From Synaphobranchus kaupii (Eukaryota > Chordata > Actinopteri > Anguilliformes > Synaphobranchidae), in NCBI GenBank assembly GCA_029718625.1, contig CM056391.1:27692281-27756280 (forward strand): 64,000 nucleotides of DNA. Direction: 5' to 3'. The translations under genes were made by a program, and so were the position numbers. The notes under the pieces are model-generated. The model was not told the DNA's origin. It saw only the letters and a list, made by a program, of their open reading frames with translations, and searched no databases. Of this stretch, positions 22,591 to 34,215 are shown in pieces. The first letter of the stretch is position 1; every line of letters starts with the position of its first letter.

Positions 22591-24056
22591 GTGGTGCCCC
22601 CCCCCCCCCTCCCATCTCTGTTGTGTGTGGATTATGACTGCAAATCTTTTACCATTAATCTGTTTTAGAGAATGAGTCATTTGTACTTATTTTTCAATTA
22701 TATAGTTACCAATACTCAAGGTTAATATATACGCTACTGCGTGTAGCCAACAGGGTGGTAGCAACGTCTGCCTGTGCAGACCAGTGCATTTGATCAGCGA
22801 AACAGTACCTGACTCTTCCCTTCGTGCAAATTATGAAACTGGTTGCCTGCTCCCATCAGCTAAACATGCTGCATGACCCAAGCTCTCTGCATTTGGACTT
22901 TTTTATGCATTCACATATTTACAAGCTGGTGAAACCCAAATGCATAAACGAGGCATGACAACACAAAGTAATCATGAATGTTTGTTGGAAAAATTGGGTC
23001 GGGGTTGAGTGTGATACCCCAAAAATATCCAATAAGTCGCAGTTCTGAGAGTAAAAAAAACAACTCTTAACAACAGTGGTGAGCAGAGGGGCATCACTGA
23101 ATGCACATGTTGAACCTTAAAAGGGGATGGGCTGCAGCAACAGAAGATTAGGTAATACTAGGTAGGTGTTCCTAATAAAGAGGATACTGAGTGTAAATTT
23201 GCCCCGTAGGTGTTCGCCATTTATCATTAATTCATCATTATTTCTCACATGCGATCACCATTACTTCCTAAGTACTTGGTTGACTTGTGTCCCTCTAAAT
23301 ATAGTCATGGCATGATACAAATTTGGAAACGATTACATAATGTACATTGATAGGAGGCAATCATGAGTTGTTAATCACAAGTTCATCATTACTTAATTAC
23401 GAGTTCAATGAATTGTGACCCTTCAAGTAAAGTCACACAAGATTCTTCATATAGTAATGATTACCCCATCATCACATCACTATTACTTAATAAATACCTC
23501 CATTATCTCTGCACCCTTGAAAACGTAATATTAACATGAACCAGTCAAAAGTCATCCTTAGTACATCAATGTTTTATTCATTATACATGTGGAACACAAG
23601 ACAAGACATACAAGACATACAAAACAACCTCACTCCCATTTCCTCTCAGTCGCCATATCTGATTTTTATAAATCCCCTTAGCCTTCTATATATTTTGTGT
23701 ATGTCTCCCACTGTTAGGATCAATAATGCTCCTGCTGTGGTTAACAGTGAAATGGGTGTATCCAGCAGTGGCAACAGCACCCATGTATCCTCGCCACTGA
23801 TCACTTATTATTGTGGTCCCCCGACGAACATGTCTTCTGATGAATGTGAGCAGTCTTCACCAGTCTGAGAACTGGCCGTTTCCTCTGATACCCAAAATCC
23901 CAAAAACCCATTTTTGCCTCCTCCATGTCCTGCCATATCTCCCACAACCCTACTGTGAAAAGAAGATCATTTACAAATCAAAACTAGAATAGTTGAGAGA
24001 GATAGACACCCCCAAAAAAGTGGACAAAGCACTGAACTCAATGATATTGAACAGAC
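22591..24056. other. Noncoding stretch with repeat debris
   Basis: A C run is at about 22599-22609. At 23160-23195 the phrase GTAGGTGTTCCTAATAAAG..GATACTGAGTGTA matches the ending of a common fish DNA-transposon family. A 110-codon frame at 23536-23868 is not recognised. Confidence 0.4.
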
Positions 24057-24263
24057 AAAGGTATACTATGTAGTTTCATTGTAAACAACTCGTTCTTTGT
24101 TGACATTCAAATTTTCTCCCCAAAAAACATTGTATGTGTCCTTGTGGTCTAATAAACATGTTGAATGTATTTCCTACCTCATAAGTGGTTCCTGCTCATT
24201 TTATTGACATGGCCAGGCCATGTGGGCAGGCTTCCAGGTAAACTCTTATTTTAGCTTAGGACC

Positions 24264-24521
24264 GAAACATGCCTCACGCAAATACGCGAACGTGGACGCT
24301 TCGAACTACGCAAAGTTTTTTTTTGCCATGACATTTGTGAAAGACAAGCCAGAGCGTTGCAGCAAGGGACGCTATAGCAGCAACAACAGTAAACAACTTT
24401 CTTGTTCAATCTGTGCTTTCCTCTGGTTTGTCTTTCACAAATATCATGGCAAAAGAAAAACTGTTCGCGTAGCTCGAAGCGTCCACGTTCGCGTAGCTAG
24501 TTGCGTGAGGTATGTTTCTGC
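24264..24521. repeat. Fold-back with arms of about 90-100 bp
   Basis: Arms 24264-24354 and 24421-24521 pair around GCGTGAGGCATGT, CGTGGACGCTTCGA and TCTTTCACAAAT segments, with modest mismatches and one indel. The loop is about 66 bases. The arms hold many CpG dinucleotides, unlike the AT-rich neighbourhood. Confidence 0.8.
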
Positions 24522-24577
24522 CCAGCAAGATGTTTTCAGCCGAGGAGTAACAATATCATTAAAAAAATAGCGCCCAT

Positions 24578-24640
24578 TACATTACATCATAGTCATTTAG
24601 CAGACGCTTTAATCCAAAGCGACATACAATAAGTGCATAC
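24578..24640 (+). repeat. TTTAGCAGACGC repeat, copy 1
   Basis: Contains ATTACATTA..AGTCATTTAGCAGACG and ATCCAAAGCGACATACAATAAG, a widespread fish motif that forms the tail of several retroposon families. Confidence 0.6.
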
Positions 24641-24990
24641 AGAAATGTCATCGAAGTAACTACAGAACAGCTAAGACAAAAAACACCCTTCCCATAACGT
24701 AGCAGCTATCGATAGCTAAGGCTATCTATTGTCGTGATGTTTGTTTATTGTCTATTTATTTATATGTCATGTTTGACCAAACCTTGATCATGTAAATGGA
24801 GACTACGTTACATGCTCAAAGCATATAAGTTAGTAATCTTAGCTATTGCTCTGTAAATTTGACCACTGTTCATTTTCATGAAATAATTCAAAATCATAAT
24901 TTTGTAATTCTGCTCGGTTCATTCTGTAGCCATCAACATCCAGTGGTCGCGGCCCCCCAGAGTAAGGGTGAGGGGCAGTCATTATATAAA

Positions 24991-25034
24991 CATTACATTA
25001 CAGTCATTTAGCAGACGCTTTTATCCAAAGCGAC
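24991..25034 (+). repeat. TTTAGCAGACGC repeat, copy 2
   Basis: The same motif in the same orientation as copy 1, cut short after CCAAAGCGACAA. Confidence 0.6.
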
Positions 25035-25184
25035 AATCGTGTTCGTGGTGGGCGAGGCAGGGCCAGGGGAAGAGGACAGCTTGATCAGAGTGACCATGAT
25101 AGAGTCAACAGACTCCGGGAGGAGAAACATTGCCAGAGACGGAGCGGCACTTTATCACAAAATGCAAAAAATAGGCTACAATCA

Positions 25185-25543
25185 TCCATCCATCCATCCA
25201 TTATCTAACCCACTTATTCCTGGTCAAGGTCGCAGGGGGTGCTGGAGCCTATTCCAGCATGCATTGGGCGAGAGGCAGGAATACAACCTGGACAGGCCAC
25301 CAATCCATCGCAGGGCACACGCACCATTCACTCACACACTCATACCTATGGGCAATTTAGAGTATCCAATTAGCCTAAACTGCATGTCTTTGGACTGTGG
25401 GAGGAAACCGGAGTACCCGGTGGAAACCCACGCAGACACGGGGAGAACATGCAAACTCACACAGAAAGGTCCTCACCTGTGATTGGAACTCGGTACCTTC
25501 TTGCTGTGAGGCGACAGTGCTAACCACTGCACCACCGTGCCGC
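25185..25543 (-). mobile_element. tRNA-headed SINE with ATCC-type tail
   Basis: On the minus strand the copy begins with a tRNA-like head (GGCACGGTGGTGCAGTGG, the A-box region, then a degenerate B box) and continues through a body with TGCATGTTCTCCCCGTGT and TTTCCTCCCACAGTCC. It ends in ATGG repeats (ATCC on plus). It is bounded by a 12-bp duplication AGGCTACAATCA at 25173-25184 and 25544-25555, direct evidence of retroposition. Such SINEs are transcribed by RNA polymerase III and moved by LINE machinery. I do not assign a family name. Confidence 0.85.
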
Positions 25544-25939
25544 AGGCTACAATCAAATCAGAAATAAATATTTTCCCAAAATAAATCAGAGATACCCTCA
25601 ATTAAAAAATTGAACAGACATCCAAAAACCTTTTAAGAGAGGAGAGGAAGTGCTGTGACCTGGCAGCACAATATATAGCTGCCTGCCATCGTCTTAGGGA
25701 CAGTGAGTGACAGAGATCATTATAAACCTATTTTAATTTTTTATATTTATTATATTCACTTTATAAGATCATATGTGTCGTTCCCATCATCATTATTATC
25801 ATTTCTATTGATAATTATTATTTTTAACTGTACTTTATTATTTAAAATTATTGTTATTTCTAAATCCATAATCAAAGAAAAGTTATTGTTTTCATGTATG
25901 GTTACTGTTCATTCGTTTCTAGTCTTTGCTGTTTTGTAT

Positions 25940-26045
25940 CGTTCAGAGTTAGATTTACGTCTGTCGACTGTTTTAATGCAGTATGCTTTGACAATACAGA
26001 TTCAATGTCTTGTCATGCCAATAAAGCCAATTGAATTGAGTCCAC
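25940..26045 (+). repeat. LINE-like 3' end
   Basis: GTCTTGTCATGCCAATAAAG followed by CCAATTGAATTGAG resembles the 3' terminus of L2-related LINEs common in fish. No reverse transcriptase frame precedes it, so it is a short 5'-truncated copy. Confidence 0.45.
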
Positions 26046-26186
26046 GGTCAGAGAAAATATGTGTGAAACGTCACCACAATGCTCGTGCGTCGTCGTGCGT
26101 GTCTGATAAGCAATTTTCGGGGAGCCCTTTTCTCATACGTGCTCAATATCTCCATCTAGTGTTCTGAAACTACATAGTATACCTTT

Positions 26187-28348
26187 AACTGCTTGCTTCT
26201 ATTGCCAAAGTTTCAGCAACCAATATGGCTTCCAATGCACTGCACCTCTCAATTTCTGCTTAGGCTATAATGGAGAAACCACTGCCTTTTTCTACCAAAC
26301 TAAAGGGTTAACAGTCATATATTAAACCCAGTTATATCCACAATACATATAAGAATAATAATCAATGCATGACTTGACACGATAAAAAGGTATAGTTGTT
26401 TTACCCATCAGAGATGACTCTGGTTGGCCTTGAACACGTAATCAGAGAGGAACTAGAGAATCTTTGACGTAATGATGACTACAGAGCCTACAGAGATCAG
26501 TATGAAAAGGTTGAACTACATGTAGTTGGAGTGAGCAGTGATTAGTTGTGCCTATTCAGTTAAAAAAATGTTTTTCCAAGACCACCAAAATAAAGTTAAT
26601 GAGTTTTCTTGCTTCACACTGAATATGCACGCACAGATGGGAGGTAAAAAGATCACATCTATCACCAGAGACCGTGGCAACTGAAGGATAACTAAGTTAG
26701 GCTACTGTACAAGCTCCTCGCGAAATCTAATTATTTCGCTCAAGTCCAGTCCTGAGCTCACATGACAGGCTAACGTTAGATACATAAAGATTTAACTTCG
26801 AAAAGGACATTTCTAAAGGAATTATGTAATTTAACATTTGCCTAACTAGCTAATATTATAGGTAGCAACTTGTGGTTTGTTCTAATACTAATCCCACTGA
26901 GCTAGCCTAAATAAATATAACTACCAGACAGTGGCAAGCAAAATTGCAAGTGACCGTACAATCTCATAGCAGCTAGCTTGCTAGCTATTTGTGTCTCAGA
27001 TTGATTCGATGCTAGGTCTAGTTACCTACATAAGCTACTTACACAAATGGCACGGTGATTTCCTCTAAAACAGTCTATCACACTGAAGAAATTTTGTGAA
27101 CTTCAAAAACTTTCTTCAATCCAGCGTTAAGCTCGTGGTCCGAAACACTCATTGTTCTTGATGGATTTGCAGCATTTGCTAGCGCCTTGGTCATTGTAGT
27201 TTATAGTAAACCAGGTACCTGGTACATGCGCAGTGTTTTGGGGGTATATCTCTGCTCTCACTACAGGTAGAAAGTTGCCTGAGAGCTCATTTTAATCAGG
27301 AGGAGAGCTACTTTTCTAAAAATCAAACATAATTTTTTTTAGTGAAAAACGTTTCAGCTAAAATTAATAATACCTGCATTCATTACTTTCTAGCCAGCTT
27401 GCCATGTTAAAATTAGTTGTGCCTGTGTTCAGTTTAATTAGTTCAAATCAAAACAACATTTAATGTTGCAAGAAAACATTGGCAGGTAGCTAACAAGCAA
27501 TGCTAGCCTTACAATCAAGGGGGTTAAATGATGCTTACAATCCTTACAATAGCATATCATGATGTTTTACATCGTGATATTATTTTTAACCGACATCGCC
27601 CAGCCTTACTGTGCATGTCAAAAGTTTTATTCTGATTGCATGCTTGGGGCATGTAACTGCACACCTTAATCCAGTCAAGTTTTTCATCGTGTCTGTAAAC
27701 GGTTCATTTGGAATCTTCAATCGGAATAAATGTATTCGGATTGAATAAATAATCTACATTTATGGCTACTCAGTTGCTATCTGTCGTGCTACTGTCGTGA
27801 CGTACAAGTATAATAGCAGAGTGTTGTATAGAACCACATGTATTGACAGTTCTTTTTTAGTTTGTTGTATCAATTTTATGCAACAAACAACTTAAAAGCA
27901 ATTTGAATAAACATTTATATCAATCCAGAATACACAATTGCGTAACTATATGACCATTACTTAATCTGTAACTTGGCCTGTTCTAGCTAGTTTAAGGTTG
28001 CATAAATTTATAGTTGGCCTTTCAAATTTTTTTTTGTTTTCCTGGCTTAGAAATGTGATGTTTTAGACAGCCATTGTTTAAATCGGTGTTCTACCATTAC
28101 AGGCATTTAGAAATATCTGTGATGCTTTAAGAAGTACACCAAGGCATTTTTTGTTGCTTTTGGTTAGTTTGGTCTCACTGAATTCTAAACATAACTCTCC
28201 CAATTTTCAGGCATTGTGACCCATGTTCTGACTTGCTTGGGAGTAAATATTGTATAATGAACACTTTAACAGCAGATTAACCCAAATGCCTTTTCTTTTG
28301 AACAAATTGTCCCTCAAAAACACAAAAAATACAGTTCCCTTTCTGTCA
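26187..28348. other. Noncoding stretch, nothing recognised
   Basis: Includes a 14-bp perfect palindrome ACCAGGTACCTGGT at 27210-27223. No frame has a recognisable domain. Confidence 0.4.
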
Positions 28349-28472
28349 CTTACCTCCACATCGCCTTCTCTCCGAGTCCATACCCGCTGTAAATCTGTAA
28401 TCGGGCCTGAGCGTGGCTCTGCATGGCCTCGGCATACATGGCCCATCTGCCACCTGCTCCAGTCCATGTCCC
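28349..28472 (-). other. Possible exon with a good splice donor
   Basis: On the minus strand a GC-rich block about 118 bases long ends in GTGGAG|GTAAGTGACAG, a near-consensus donor, and is preceded by GCTGCTCGACAG, a modest acceptor. All three phases are open or nearly so, so coding potential cannot be judged by frame alone, and no phase gives a peptide that I recognise. It could be an exon of a noncoding RNA, a coding exon of an unrecognised gene, or chance. Confidence 0.2.
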
Positions 28473-29499
28473 CGCGACAACTGTCGAGCAGCGCAAAGAT
28501 TGATTATCAGTCAAAAACCCACCGCGTGGCACCAGATTTCACTGGGCTAAGCTTGCTGATCCAGCAAGAGGCCGTATGAGCCTCCGACAGGCCGTGCCAA
28601 CCTCACCAGCATAGCGGTGCTGAAAGAACAGCAGTGCGTGACGCCGTGAAGCTCACCCGAGGCCGCGCAGCTGAGGAACAGAAGCTCATAACCCAGACTC
28701 TTTACCAGATGAAGGATTCATGAATAAACAGAATCGCTATGGTGTGGTTATCTACAGTCTCTGGGGCCAGAGTAAAGTGAACAAAATGGCATTCTCCTAA
28801 TTTAAGGGATATCTCAATGGGGCATGGGGTTTTGTTTTCAAGATTTAACCCCATCTCCCCTTCACTTAAAAAGGCAAATTCCACCTGGTTTGCCCCCTCT
28901 TAGCCCTCATATTATTTTGACATTTTATTATACCTTTTATTTTTGGGATCAAATTGACCCCAAAAGTTTAAAGTGACACAAAACTATTGTAATAGAAAAT
29001 AAATTGACACTTTCTGTTTCACCTATTGTGTGCCTCCCAATTTACTAGCCTTTTATCATTAAATATTAAAAATCTATATGACAAAACATCTCATTTTAGA
29101 GCCTGAAGTAAGTGACAGTTCGTGAAGTTTAAAATCTGTATGGGAAAGTGCCAACTGAATCACCGCAAAAAATCGTAGATAAAAAATAAAAAAGGTTGTA
29201 TATTTTCTCACATTTTATACAGCTACCCCACAAATGACCCCACACAACACCTTTGTATACAAAGTTGGTACAGGACTTTTGAAAACATAGCATTATATAT
29301 AGCATCAAGATGAAAAAATAAAGTTAACTGGTTTTTGAAGGTGCTTTTTCACCAATTATTCACACTGCAACAAATTTAAGCATACCAGAAAACACATTAG
29401 CTTTCGTTCATTGGCCAGAAATTTGGCGGGGAACAAATATCAAAACAAACATTTTGGCACAGTACACAGGAATCTGCAGAAATCAACCCAGTACAGGAA
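28473..29499. other. Noncoding stretch, nothing recognised
   Basis: About 28500-28700 is GC-rich relative to its flanks. The rest is AT-rich. No domain-bearing frame. Confidence 0.4.
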
Positions 29500-29863
29500 T
29501 AATGGAGCCGCAGCTATATCATTTAAAGGGTTGTTTCTCCTGACTTTTCCATAGAGTTCAATAGGAAAATGTGTCAGGAGAAACAACCCTTAAAGTGATC
29601 CATCCATATGTACTGCATATCTGGCAGCAGAGTGATGGTTTAGTCTCGTTTGATACCTCAGACCCTTGATGACTTACAGCCATTTAGCCAACCATGGGTT
29701 CCATACTATTCCTGTGTAATTTACAGCTTAATCTAGTACCACCCCCAAATTCTCATAGATATCAGGAAGTCAGGGCATGCAAAGGATATGTAACCAAATA
29801 TTAAATATGATGACTTTATTTAAATTTATGTTTATTTTTTAGTGCCCTAAAATGGGGGGACTA
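29500..29863 (+). mobile_element. Tc1-family relic, copy b (plus), interrupted
   Basis: Matches copy a (7135-7505) in reverse and copy c (63350-63770) directly. It ends in CCCTAAAATGGGGGGACTA, after which the long-inverted-repeat element is inserted. The family sequence resumes at 31446 as TAGGGGACTATGTGTAAAAATGG. A local hairpin (GGGTTGTTTCTCCTGAC / GTCAGGAGAAACAACCC) is at about 29528-29590. Confidence 0.65.
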
Positions 29864-30187
29864 TGGGGTGCCAAATGTAAAGTAAAACACAACATGTTTT
29901 TCCTGTGTTGTTTTCTCAGATTTAGCATAAATGTGGCATTTCCTGAAGATGTATGCTAAATATGAGTTTAAAAAAATATATATTTTCAGATTTAATTGAT
30001 AAATCTCAAATAAGCATGTCCTAAATATATAGCTTAAATGTTAAATCTGAATTTTCAAAAATAAATATTTATAAATATATATATATATACATTTAGCTTA
30101 TATCTTAAATCTCTGTTTCAGAAACAAATATTTAGTCAAATATAAATTATATTGAATTTAAATCTCAAATCTTGGTTTCAAAGGAAA

Positions 30188-30419
30188 CAGGTCAGTAGAT
30201 GAACAAAATACGAAAAAACCACAGTCCAACGAACTTAGACTGTGAAGGAGAGAAAAAATGTCTCACTCGGAAGCACAGGAACACAAAAAACAGCAACTCC
30301 TGATTGCTGGGCAACCCAGTCTTTTAAAGGCGTGGGCCAGGTGACTCCAATCAGTCAATTATCTCTGGAGGAGGGGAAAACAAGACAGCACAGCAGGGGA
30401 AAGGCAGGCACACATAACA
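30188..30419 (-). repeat. LTR fragment, same family as the LTR at 39469-41571
   Basis: Shares CTGGGCAACCCAGTCTTTTA, AAGG.GTGGGCC.AGGTGACTCC and AATCAGTCAATTA with the proline-primed LTR at 39469-41571. The matching part lacks the R-U5 side, so this is a truncated copy. It ends in CACATAACA. Confidence 0.7.
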
Positions 30420-30665
30420 GGGTCTTCTAGCGAAGTGTGAAACTTGACGTTACATATATTAATTCCTATATTCCTGTTTGACACACATTATTTACATAGC
30501 CTACAGTAATATAATCTGTTATAATAAGATGTCCAGCAAACTAACTAGATGGCATAGGCTACGTTTTGGGCATATTGGCGTTTCCTTGACTGGTTTCTTA
30601 TGGTGAAGTTGAATATTGACAGCCAGCCAAGCCAAATAACAAACTGGCGGCTTGATTCAATAGAT

Positions 30666-30689
30666 GGTTAGCGAGCTAGCTCGCTAACC
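30666..30689. repeat. Perfect 24-bp palindrome
   Basis: GGTTAGCGAGCT followed immediately by its reverse complement, with no loop. Confidence 0.95.
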
Positions 30690-31447
30690 TGTCTGTCGGT
30701 GACATCATAAAATAGCAGGATTCTTGAAACAAACTCAAAACATTAAAACTACCGTTAGCACTTAGGTTACTAGCTAACGTTAATTGAGATAGAAAGCGAA
30801 TTGACGTTGACAAACTGGGGGCTAGCAGTCTGACAAGTTTTTATCAGAAAATCTCATTGCATCGAAGTGGGTGTCGTCTGAGTTTCTGTGTCGGCTTACC
30901 ATGCGCTGCATTTCCGGGGATTCGTGACGTCCCGAAATCCTTAGCATAAAAATTTGTAATATGACCTTGTGGCATCATCGTCATATAACCACACCTACCC
31001 CCGGCTCCAAGTTCAAATTGAAGCAGTAAAAAAGGACTTAGAAAAGCGATTGCAGTATCACTTTAAATGTTAAATCTTAAAAATTAAAAAAAAAAAGTAT
31101 AAAAACTAAAGATTTAAGATATAAACTAAATATTTAATTTAGAACCCAAGATTTAACATATAAATATAAATTTTTTGTTAAATATTTAATTGTTAACCAC
31201 AGATTTGTGGTAAAAAAATAAATATATAAATTAAATGTTAAATCTTGCTTTTGGAAAACATAAGATATAAGCTGAATATATATATATATTTTTTAAATGT
31301 TTTATATTATATTTATTTTTGAAAACTTAGATTTAACATTTAAGTTATATATTTAGGACGTGCTTATTTGAAATTTATCAATTCAATCTGAAAATATGAA
31401 CTAAAAGGTTTATTTAGCATGTCAGTTAAATCTATTGGCACCCCATA

Positions 31448-33689
31448 GGGGACTATGTGTAAAAATGGCGAGAAAAATAAGTAGAAATAGAATGAAGTAG
31501 TAATTCATAACATTATCAATGTCTTAACTGTATTTTTTGATCAATTTAATGCTACCATGGTGAATAAAACTATCAATTTCTTTCAAAAACAGAAATGTCT
31601 CAGTGATTCCAAACTTTTGAATGCTACTGTATTTCAAAATGTTATCTGCTACAGGAGCATATGGGTCTGTCCATGATCCTGTCATTGGTGGCAGGATGTC
31701 AGCGAACACTGGACTGACATGGAATGGCTGCTGAACTTCAGAATGAAAAGAGGCACATTTATGCAACTCTGCAATATCCTTCGGCATAAGTAACAACAGG
31801 ATCTGGAAGACAATTTTTGAATCCTTCGAAGACCACTAGATCTAGTTTCCTTCTCTTTAGCAAACTCCACCTAAGTCTGATTTCCTATAGCCTCTGAATC
31901 ATTGAAGATAGGCTTCAGGTACGCAAGGATTCATACGCAAGGGGAATTGCAGTTTTTACAACCTCGTAATCAGAGCTCTCTTCCAATGTAAGGGAGGAAT
32001 ATGACTCTCTGGCTTTGCCAGTCAAAACACATAGTAATAAAATAGTCCAAACATTAGTGAGCCATTTCAAGTGGCAACACAATCAAAATGGGGAAAAAAG
32101 TATTTTTCCACTTCCTTTTCAGAGAATGGGGGGACCATGCAAATTTGTCTACTGACATCAAAGTTTGTATGAGCTGGATCAAGACTGGCTTGACCCTATT
32201 AACTTGCCAGAGGCAATTTCCACCTAGTTTCTACAGTCTTATTTAAGTCAATATCTCAAAACATATTCACTGCACTTCAATGGTTTAAAGTTCTAATTGA
32301 AGAAGAGGCTGTATCATTCAGAAATTTGCAACAGAATACATTTACGCCAGAATAGTCCCATACAGTATATACATAATGCGCATAAAGTACATAGCCTAAT
32401 GTTTTTAAATACACACAGAAGCATGTGAGTGAGTCTCCCTGGTTGGAAGTCACACGAGAAGTGGCGTGAATACCTAGGCAGCAAATGGTGTTATACTGAT
32501 CTCGCGGTATTTGTGTGTAAGCACATAAAACGTCACCATTACCTAACAACCGACGCCACTTTTTTCATATTGCGCACAGCTGATCGGTTGGGTAAATAAA
32601 CAAACCGACATTAGATCGTTAACATTCTAGCAGAGACGCCAACAAGCGTTGTGAGTCCGAGGCTATCCTAAAAATGGTGCAAAAACGACAAGCTTTCAAT
32701 TTCAAGCTTGACAAATTGTGATGGGTACTATAAGTGTTTTGTCACTAAACTGCAATACATTGTTCTGGTCTGCCATAAGCCTTTCCACAATTAAATTCCG
32801 CTTATTGACATTTCCCTCATTCTCCAAAGGTAATAAAAAAGCAGCCATCAATGTGGATTTAGCCAGCTAGCTACTGTTAGCGAACGTTATATTTTTAATT
32901 CCAGCGGCTAATAACAATGAAGTTACAGCAGGGTTATTCTAAAGTTAGGACACATTATTCCGATTGGCTACCGGAGGAACACAAACATTGTCCCTGACTG
33001 CATTGTTGACAAGTGGGCACCCTCCTGTGTATAGCCTACATGATATTTCCACCCAAACACTTCCCAGACAGGAACCGTCATCACACGCGGCACCACTAAC
33101 AGAATAGCCTAGCCTACTTATTGAGCTAGGGTGAGAAACCATCGCGTGGGCAAGACCTCCAGCACCCGGCATGCACTAGTTGATCTAGTCTTGTTACATA
33201 ACAGCATCCTATTACAGCCCTAAGTGTGATAGGTGGTTGCTGTGGAAATGTCGACTGTACGGGACTTTGGCGAAATGTAACAAGATAAACTCTTCAGGGT
33301 TTATCAGAAAACTTGCAGCTTATAACCAGGAAGGATATTTGGTTTCATAAGCATATTTATACAAGAGATTTTGGAGAAAAAAAGTAGGTGTCTACTAAAC
33401 CGAAAGCACTTGGGTACTGTATATAGTACAGTAAGCAAGGGAAAACGTGAATGCTTATTTTTTAAAAATGTTATTGTTTCTGTATCTGAACATTAGCATT
33501 GTATAAACAGTGCATTTTATGATCTGTGGCTGTGACAATACAAGGGTCGTAAGTGCTTTGGGCTATTAATAGCACCCTGCCATTGTATTGCCCTGCAATG
33601 CACCAGGAGACGCTGAGGTTTTCACAAGCGGCGACATTTAAAAAACCCTGCGTCGAAATTTCCGATGATACAAGAGGTGGATTTTACGG
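31448..33689. other. Noncoding stretch with Tc1-end debris
   Basis: At 31590-31633 the phrase TGATTCCAAACTTTTGAATG..TACTGTA resembles the end of a fish Tc1 copy. Minus-strand frames at 31524-31870 are not recognised. About 32440-32700 has more CpG than its surroundings. Confidence 0.4.
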
Positions 33690-34215
33690 TTTGAACACTG
33701 GATTGGACCCAAACGCAAGAGTGTATACAGGGCAGGGAAAATAGACAGACAAACAAACAGGGAGAACTGTAGGTGAAGGACTGGAAGTGGGGTTGGCGAA
33801 CTAAACGGGACTGGAGAGGAGTCAGGGCAGGCTAGGCGGGCAAAACAGGAGGCAGGCTAGGCGGGCTGGAGCGAGGAGAAAACAAACAGGTTAGCAAGCA
33901 AACAGACAAAACAAACTGGCCAGGAGAGATCTCAAGACGGAGCTGAGAAAACTAACTGGCGATGAATGAGTGGAAATGGGGAACTTAAGTACAGCAGGGA
34001 ACATGTGAGAAGGCTGATGAATAACTGAGGGGTGTGCAAAATGTGTGCAAGGAGGGAGAGTGATAGGCTAGTCAATGAGGGGAGAAAACAATGAACAAAA
34101 CGGGGACCACGCCCAGCCTGCAACACACACGGAACTAGACAGACAGGGAGAACAGAAAAACAGGACATGAAACATGAGGAATGGAAAAACGAAAGAAACG
34201 AAAGGGAGGTGGACT
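33690..34215 (-). repeat. LTR-like repeat (minus)
   Basis: Shows features of fish Gypsy LTRs read on the minus strand: a TACTTAAG core promoter-like site (plus 33983-33992), the phrase GGCTGGGCGTGGTC, and GGACCCAAACGCAAGAG at the opposite side. It shares ACCACGCCCAGCCTGCA with 37440-37899. Exact ends and target duplication were not found. Confidence 0.4.

Larger units (their letters stand above)
24057..26186. mobile_element. Composite element with perfect 22-bp terminal inverted repeats
   Basis: AAAGGTATACTATG.. at 24057-24078 is repeated exactly in inverted form at 26165-26186. Between the ends lie a fold-back (24264-24521), two copies of the TTTAGCAGACGC motif, a SINE with its own target duplication, and a LINE-like 3' end. 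No transposase is visible. The simplest reading is a non-autonomous DNA transposon that later received other insertions. I could not find a convincing target duplication, so the ends could also belong to two separate copies of one family. Confidence 0.55.
29864..31445. mobile_element. Element with long AT-rich inverted repeats
   Basis: It begins TGGGGTGCCAA at 29864 and ends TTGGCACCCCA at 31445, with TA on each side (29862-29863 and 31446-31447). The inverted arms extend inward for roughly 200-300 bp with a shared order of words (AATTGATAAAT, AAATAAGCA, GTCCTAAATATATA, CTTAAATGTTAAATCT). The interior has no transposase and contains an LTR fragment. A TA target and long arms suit a non-autonomous Tc1/mariner-like element. 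Confidence 0.7.

Noticed and set aside
22311..24056. CRISPR-like or satellite array from recurring ATGCATGA/TCATTA words
   Set aside because: No regular spacing or identical repeat units; the words are internal to a dispersed fish repeat.
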